From: Candidatus Saccharimonadota bacterium
GTDB lineage: Bacteria > Patescibacteriota > Saccharimonadia > Saccharimonadales > Saccharimonadaceae
Assembly (NCBI GenBank): GCA_027492635.1
Contig: JAPUEH010000022.1
Coordinates: forward strand, 1-45,174
Length of the DNA stretch: 45,174 nucleotides
Reading direction: 5' to 3'
The position numbers were made by a program, and so were the translations under genes. Positions 41,254 through 45,174 of the stretch are shown here, piece by piece. Below the pieces are notes generated by a model that made no database searches, was not told the origin of the DNA, and saw only the letters and a list, made by a program, of their open reading frames with translations. Positions within the stretch are counted from its first letter, which is position 1; each line of letters opens with the position of its first letter.

Positions 41254-41724
41254 ATGACAACAACACAGTATACTGTCTACTTGAGTAAAAAAGGCCTAAA
41301 AGAGCTCAAAAAGCAAATCGCCAGCCTCGAACGCACCCTCCACCACGCACAACATGAACTACGCGAACTTGATCGCGCCGATTCACGCGAAGAACGGTTT
41401 GAACGCGCAGAAACGTTCGGCCGCATCGAGCTACTCGAAAATGAACTTTCCGAAAAACGCAACCAGCTTGCGCATGCCAAGTTGCTCCCTCGTAAACGAG
41501 ATGCACTCAAAGTGGCACTGGGCTCAGTGGTCGACCTCATGGATACGAATGGACGCATGATTCGCTATACGCTCGTCGACAGTCTTGAAGCAAACCCTAG
41601 TGATGGAAGAATTTCCATCAACAGCCCTCTTGGGCAAACTCTTATCGGACGTAGTATTAAAGAAACGATAGAGTGGGGCGCAGGCCTCCGTCATAGTAGG
41701 CTCCAGCTTGTGAAAATTAGCTAA
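41254..41724 (+). CDS. greA: GreA/GreB-family transcript cleavage factor
   Basis: 156 residues starting MTTTQYTVYLSKKGLKELKK. The N-terminal coiled coil keeps a short acidic tip (ADSREERFERAE) where GreA has GDLSENAEY; the Asp and Glu that hold the catalytic magnesium are plausibly retained. The C-terminal FKBP-like domain reads ALGSVVDLMD, YTLVDSLEANPSDGRISINS and SPLGQTLIG, which is characteristic. It rescues backtracked RNA polymerase through the secondary channel. AAAGGAGA sets the ATG at 41254. A terminator follows. Confidence 0.9.
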   Translation: MTTTQYTVYLSKKGLKELKKQIASLERTLHHAQHELRELDRADSREERFERAETFGRIELLENELSEKRNQLAHAKLLPRKRDALKVALGSVVDLMDTNGRMIRYTLVDSLEANPSDGRISINSPLGQTLIGRSIKETIEWGAGLRHSRLQLVKIS

Positions 41725-41738
41725 CGTAAGTAAGACAC

Positions 41739-41783
41739 AAAACAGCACATCGCTCTTGGTACATTTGCGATGTGCTGTTTTAT
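41739..41783. terminator. Terminator after greA
   Basis: A perfect 15-bp stem, AAAACAGCACATCGC (41739-41753) and GCGATGTGCTGTTTT (41767-41781), with a 13-nt loop. It is T-tailed on both strands. Confidence 0.9.
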
Positions 41784-41830
41784 ATACTCTCGTCGCAAAA
41801 CTCAGTTTGTTTTTGCACAACTACTAGTGA

Positions 41831-41836
41831 TAAAAT
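41831..41836 (+). promoter_or_regulatory. -10 box of the P-type ATPase gene
   Basis: TAAAAT ends 7 nt before the ATG at 41844, with TTGTTT 18 nt upstream as a possible -35. Confidence 0.45.
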
Positions 41837-41843
41837 AACACTA

Positions 41844-44366
41844 ATGCTTTATCATGCACATAGTCCTGACGAAGTGATTGCAGAGCTGCACTCGTCCAAA
41901 CACGGCCTTCATCAAATATACGCAGAAGGCCGTGTTAAACGTTACGGCCGCAACAATATACGCCTTTCGCGTCGTTCTTTACTGACACGCACACTTATGC
42001 CGCTTACTCATATTTTCTCGCTCGCGATACTTGCAGCAGTACTCGCCAGCTTACTAGTAGGCAATTACACCGTGAGTGGCGTCTTGCTTGGTACACTTGC
42101 TGTCTACATAGCTATGCGATACCTGCAGGATTTTAGCCTAGAGCACACAAAACGGCATATCGAGCAGCGCGCTACAGCCAAAACCACAGTACTACGCGAC
42201 AGTATTACTGCTTCAATTGATGCTGCGCTTGTTGTACCTGGAGACATTGTCGTAGTAGGTAAGGGTGATAGTATCCCTGCGGATGGACGCGTCATACATT
42301 CGCGCGCGCTCCACATCAATCAAATATACCTCACGGGCAGTAGTCTACCAGTTCCCAAATATGCAAAAACCCTCCATAGTGACACCCCGCTTGAAGAGCA
42401 GTCCAATATGGTATTTCGTGGCTCATACGTTACCTCTGGGGACGCACAGTTTGTCGTGACAGCAACTGGTAACCACACACAATACGGGCAGCTCCACAGT
42501 TCGCTCATCAAAGCAGAAACGACTGGTCGCCTACAGCAAAAAATCAATCATCTACTAACACGTATCCTACTGTTCGCACTTGGCGCAGCTTTTGTTGTTG
42601 CACTCCTGAGCATGGCACGCGGAATCACGGCAGATATTGCACTGCAATATTGCGTAGCCATCCTTATTGCTGCCATACCACAAAGTCTTCCCGTTGCAAT
42701 CGGAATTATCGTTGCGCTAGGCATGAGGCAAATGGCGAAGCATGCCATACTTGCAAGCTCGATTCATGCAATTGAAGCGACAAGCATCGCTTCTGCGCTC
42801 GCATCAGACAAGACGGGCATGCTCACCCATGATATGCTTGCTATCAAAGAGATTTGGCAGCCTAATGCAAGCACCCTTACGCCAGCAGTGATGTGTGACA
42901 AGGCAGCAATTCGCCGTAGCGGCGACTCTCATGATAGCGCCTTAGCAGCGCACCTTAAGCAACTCAAGCACACGCCGAGCACGCACATTCCAGCAGCAAG
43001 CTTTGGATTTTCAAGAGAAGTTGGCATGAGCGGCAATTTATGGCACAACGGCAAATCCTACACACTTCATATAAAAGGCACGCCTGAAAAAATCCTCAAT
43101 CGGTCACTACTCACAAGTGCAGAATACGAGGCAGCCGAACAGCAGCTTCATCAACTTGCAGGCAAAGGCTATCATATCCTTGCACTTGCTCATACCACAC
43201 TTTCGTCGCCCATTTCGAAACTCACTTCATTGCCCAAACGACAACCATTACAGTTTGATGGATTTATAGCCCTACAGGATCATGTGCGCCCCGATGTACA
43301 ATCAAGCATTGTACGAGCCACAGAGGCTGGAATTGCCACGCATGTCGTCACGGGGGATCATGTAGAGACTGCGTATCAGCTAGGTAAACGCTTGGGGCTT
43401 ATCTCTACACGTAGTCAGGTTTTCGATAGTCGCAAACTCGACGTCATCAATGACTCGCAGCTTGCACGCATATGCCGCGACGTTGCCGTGTTTGCGCGAG
43501 TAAGCCCATCTCACAAGCAGCGCATTTTAAATGCGCTCAAACGCAGACATATCACAATGATGACAGGCGACAGCGTCGATGATGTACCCGTGTTACTCGG
43601 CGCGCAAGTAGGTATCGCGTCATCTCGCGGCTCACGCATTGCCCAGGAAGCGAGTGATATTCTCTTGCTCAACGACAAGTTTTCAACCATCCTAGAAGCC
43701 GTCAAGTATTCTCGCACCATACTCGGCAATATTCGGCGAATGGTTTTCTACTCTACTATCGTTGCCATAGCAGAACTATCTATAGTGATAGGCTCCCTAC
43801 TCGCTAGTCCGCAGATTATACTACTGCCAGAACAACTGCTTTGGCTTAATCTTGTCGTTGCAACATGTGTACTACTGCCGCTTGGGCTCGAACCGCATAG
43901 CCGTAATATCATGACACGCAAACCTGTCTCGCCCCGTGCACCTATCCTACCAAAATACCTCGTAGTTCGCGCAGCGTTACTGTCGATTACGCTGGCAGGA
44001 GTAGCCATCCTGGTCTTCAAAACCGTATATCCGCTCACCAGCTTAGAATACGCACGCAGTCTCACATTTGCTACAGTTATTGTCATGCTACTCGTCACAG
44101 CTCTCATCGCTCGAAGCGACCACACCTCAACATTAGTTCGCTTTCGCACCTGGAGTCCACTCATATACGGTAGCGTGATCTTTCTGGCAATATGCCACAT
44201 CTTACTTTTTATCTCGCCACTCCATGAAGTCTTCGGCCTCGCGCAACTAGCGCCAAATGATATTGTGCCAGCTATGCTAATCGCCATTATTGCACCGCTG
44301 GGTGTCGCCGAACTTCACAAATTATATTCACGCCATGCTGTGCGAAAAAAGGGAAGGAGTTATTGA
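41844..44366 (+). CDS. P-type cation-ATPase-like protein with altered catalytic motifs
   Basis: 840 residues with P2-type layout: N-terminal cation domain (MLYHAHSPDEV), actuator, TM3-4, phosphorylation and nucleotide domains, TM5-10. Key motifs deviate. TGES is TGSS (YLTGSSLPVPK, near residue 168). The TM4 PEGLP is PQSLP. DKTGTLT is DKTGMLT, with the phospho-Asp kept. KGAPE is KGTPE. GDGVNDAP is GDSVDDVP. Loss of the actuator Glu should slow dephosphorylation, and the TM4 Glu is a cation ligand in Ca-ATPases. It may be a slow, altered or regulatory ATPase. The start is set by a -10 box 7 nt upstream. Confidence 0.88.
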   Translation: MLYHAHSPDEVIAELHSSKHGLHQIYAEGRVKRYGRNNIRLSRRSLLTRTLMPLTHIFSLAILAAVLASLLVGNYTVSGVLLGTLAVYIAMRYLQDFSLEHTKRHIEQRATAKTTVLRDSITASIDAALVVPGDIVVVGKGDSIPADGRVIHSRALHINQIYLTGSSLPVPKYAKTLHSDTPLEEQSNMVFRGSYVTSGDAQFVVTATGNHTQYGQLHSSLIKAETTGRLQQKINHLLTRILLFALGAAFVVALLSMARGITADIALQYCVAILIAAIPQSLPVAIGIIVALGMRQMAKHAILASSIHAIEATSIASALASDKTGMLTHDMLAIKEIWQPNASTLTPAVMCDKAAIRRSGDSHDSALAAHLKQLKHTPSTHIPAASFGFSREVGMSGNLWHNGKSYTLHIKGTPEKILNRSLLTSAEYEAAEQQLHQLAGKGYHILALAHTTLSSPISKLTSLPKRQPLQFDGFIALQDHVRPDVQSSIVRATEAGIATHVVTGDHVETAYQLGKRLGLISTRSQVFDSRKLDVINDSQLARICRDVAVFARVSPSHKQRILNALKRRHITMMTGDSVDDVPVLLGAQVGIASSRGSRIAQEASDILLLNDKFSTILEAVKYSRTILGNIRRMVFYSTIVAIAELSIVIGSLLASPQIILLPEQLLWLNLVVATCVLLPLGLEPHSRNIMTRKPVSPRAPILPKYLVVRAALLSITLAGVAILVFKTVYPLTSLEYARSLTFATVIVMLLVTALIARSDHTSTLVRFRTWSPLIYGSVIFLAICHILLFISPLHEVFGLAQLAPNDIVPAMLIAIIAPLGVAELHKLYSRHAVRKKGRSY

Positions 44367-44938
44367 TGAAAAAGATTCTAATAATTGGCGGAGGCGGTGT
44401 CTTATTTATCACCATCATCGCTGCAGCGTTGCTTAGCAATCAGCCGTCCGATGAGCCACAAAAAGCTCCTGCAACAACCGTCACAAGCTCAACAACCACA
44501 ACGGCCACAGAAGAAGAGACTACATCCAGCACCGGAGACAGATCAGAAAAATCCTCCGCCGACAATTCCAAAGGAGATACTACTCAAAAAGCCCCGCAAG
44601 CAAACGTAAAACCCTCTTATCAAAGCTTTAGTCGAGATGCATTCAACAAAGAGACAGGAACGAGCAAGGTACTATTTTTTTACGACAAAGATCATGCTCC
44701 AAGCGCAAAACTCGATGCTCTTTTGAAAGCACATATTGCAGAGTTTCCCAAAAATACCACCGTATTCAAAGTTCTGTATAATTCAGAACGCGACCTTGCA
44801 AAAAGCGCGTCAGTGACCTCGCCGGGCACAGCCTTGAGGTACGACGCAAAAAATAATCTTGTTGGAATCTATCTTGCAAACGATGCGCCTGATATCGCGA
44901 CATTTCGTGCCGCCCTTCAGTTGGACGATAGGCCCTAG
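44366..44938 (+). CDS. Membrane-anchored thioredoxin-like protein
   Basis: 190 residues. A signal anchor (MKKILIIGGGGVLFITIIAAALL) is followed by a Thr/Ser/Glu-rich extracytoplasmic linker (about 27-85). A small alpha/beta domain follows (KVLFFYDKDHAPSAKLDAL, TTVFKVLYNSERDLA, SVTSPGTALRYDAKNNLVGI) that matches the thioredoxin fold, including the cis-Pro segment (SPGTAL). The CxxC site is replaced by DHAPSA, so it is not redox active. It overlaps the ATPase stop (TGATG), so the two are coupled; GGAAGGAG precedes the ATG. It may be an accessory subunit. Confidence 0.75.
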   Translation: MKKILIIGGGGVLFITIIAAALLSNQPSDEPQKAPATTVTSSTTTTATEEETTSSTGDRSEKSSADNSKGDTTQKAPQANVKPSYQSFSRDAFNKETGTSKVLFFYDKDHAPSAKLDALLKAHIAEFPKNTTVFKVLYNSERDLAKSASVTSPGTALRYDAKNNLVGIYLANDAPDIATFRAALQLDDRP

Positions 44939-44958
44939 ATTTACAAATCTATTTATGC

Positions 44959-44964
44959 TAAAAT
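44959..44964 (+). promoter_or_regulatory. -10 box upstream of the tRNA-Gln locus
   Basis: TAAAAT 11 nt before the pseudo-tRNA. A transcript from here would read the remnant first and the intact tRNA 122 nt later. Confidence 0.4.
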
Positions 44965-44975
44965 AATCTAAGTTT

Positions 44976-45059
44976 TGGGGTGTCGCCAAGTGGTAAGATA
45001 CATGGCTGTTTGAGCGCTTCGCGCGAGTGAATCAAATGCGTCCATGATGGACCAAAATC
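44976..45059 (+). pseudogene. 5'-half tRNA-Gln remnant with a replaced anticodon loop
   Basis: 44976-45005 repeats the 5' half of the intact tRNA-Gln (acceptor 5' strand, D arm, CATGG anticodon stem) with two changes that break the D stem. CATGG (45001-45005) can still pair with CCATG (45042-45046), but the loop is a nested hairpin: TTTGA/TCAAA outside GCGC-TTC-GCGC. No T arm or 3' acceptor strand follows. The next 13 nt (45047-45059) are complementary to the anticodon arm of the intact tRNA-Gln (45126-45138). It is a partial duplicate or a regulatory RNA. Confidence 0.6.
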
Positions 45060-45097
45060 TTATCAGCTGGCGAAACCGCAATAGTTTCACAAAATAC

Positions 45098-45172
45098 TGG
45101 GGTGTCGCCAAGTGGTAAGGCACATGGTTTTGGTCCATGCATTCGGGGGTTCGAATCCCTCCACCCCAGCCA
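45098..45172 (+). tRNA. tRNA-Gln (anticodon TTG), CCA encoded
   Basis: Acceptor TGGGGTG (45098-45104) pairs with CACCCCA (45162-45168). The D arm is GCC-AAGTGGTAA-GGC. The anticodon stem CATGG/CCATG encloses loop TTTTGGT, giving anticodon TTG (reads CAA). The T arm has GGGGG-TTCGAAT-CCCTC. Discriminator G169 and CCA (45170-45172) follow. All helices are intact. Confidence 0.95.
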
Positions 45173-45174
45173 AG

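Noticed and set aside
44976-45046. A second functional tRNA gene
   Set aside because: The D stem is broken, the anticodon loop is replaced by a hairpin, and no T arm or 3' acceptor strand follows.
44976-45172. Attachment site of an integrated element in tRNA-Gln
   Set aside because: Integrases usually duplicate the tRNA 3' half; here the 5' half is repeated only 122 nt away with no integrase between.

Overview
Organism. The window reads as a candidate-phyla-radiation genome, most likely Candidatus Saccharibacteria (TM7). Genes are short and densely packed, core information genes are mixed with small proteins I cannot name, and an LPXTG-anchored adhesin suggests a Gram-positive type envelope. 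UGA is an ordinary stop here (it ends the genes at 1903, 35421 and 44366), which argues against Gracilibacteria and Absconditabacteria. The phylum is inferred from gene content, not from an rRNA.

Layout. 1-348: hairpin-rich non-coding stretch. 349-6149: TrpF-like barrel, UDG-like protein, P-loop kinase, YgjP-type metallopeptidase, PAS histidine kinase and a convergent glycosyltransferase. 6247-22747: secE, nusG, rplK, rplA, rplJ and rplL in canonical order but spread over about 16 kb. Between them lie a membrane protein, an FAD oxidase, a 1358-residue vWA/Cna-B adhesin, a tiny terminated micro-ORF, an esterase, and a dTMP island (Nudix, thyA, folA, dcd, tmk). 22861-30087: two unnamed proteins, a small membrane protein, overlapping dnaX-dnaB, a GT-C-like membrane protein and ybaB-recR. 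30197-35612: small membrane proteins, a DHH phosphoesterase, a kinase, a GIY-YIG nuclease bracketed by palindromic repeats, cysS, an AI-2E family transporter and a branched structured RNA. 35706-44938: tgt, an ABC exporter with a two-component system, a GreA-like factor, a P-type ATPase with altered motifs and a thioredoxin-like anchored protein. 44976-45172: a tRNA-Gln 5'-half remnant followed by an intact tRNA-Gln(UUG).

How it works together. The core genes supply translation, Sec export, transcription elongation, replication and repair. The island makes dTMP from dCTP through dUMP. The surface genes (adhesin, esterase, glycosyltransferases) would suit a host-attached epibiont.

Most striking signals. 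(1) About 18 genes have a -10 box only 6-10 nt before the start codon, so their mRNAs are probably leaderless. (2) Leader hairpins with U-tracts precede secE and rplJ, and a leaderless 23-codon ORF ends inside its own terminator. (3) A tRNA-Gln remnant carries a 13-nt segment complementary to the anticodon arm of the intact tRNA-Gln next to it. (4) A GIY-YIG gene is bracketed by inverted, covarying 28-nt palindromes. (5) A compact four-helix RNA at 35340-35419 lies on the minus strand with a GNRA loop. All functions are inferred from sequence alone.
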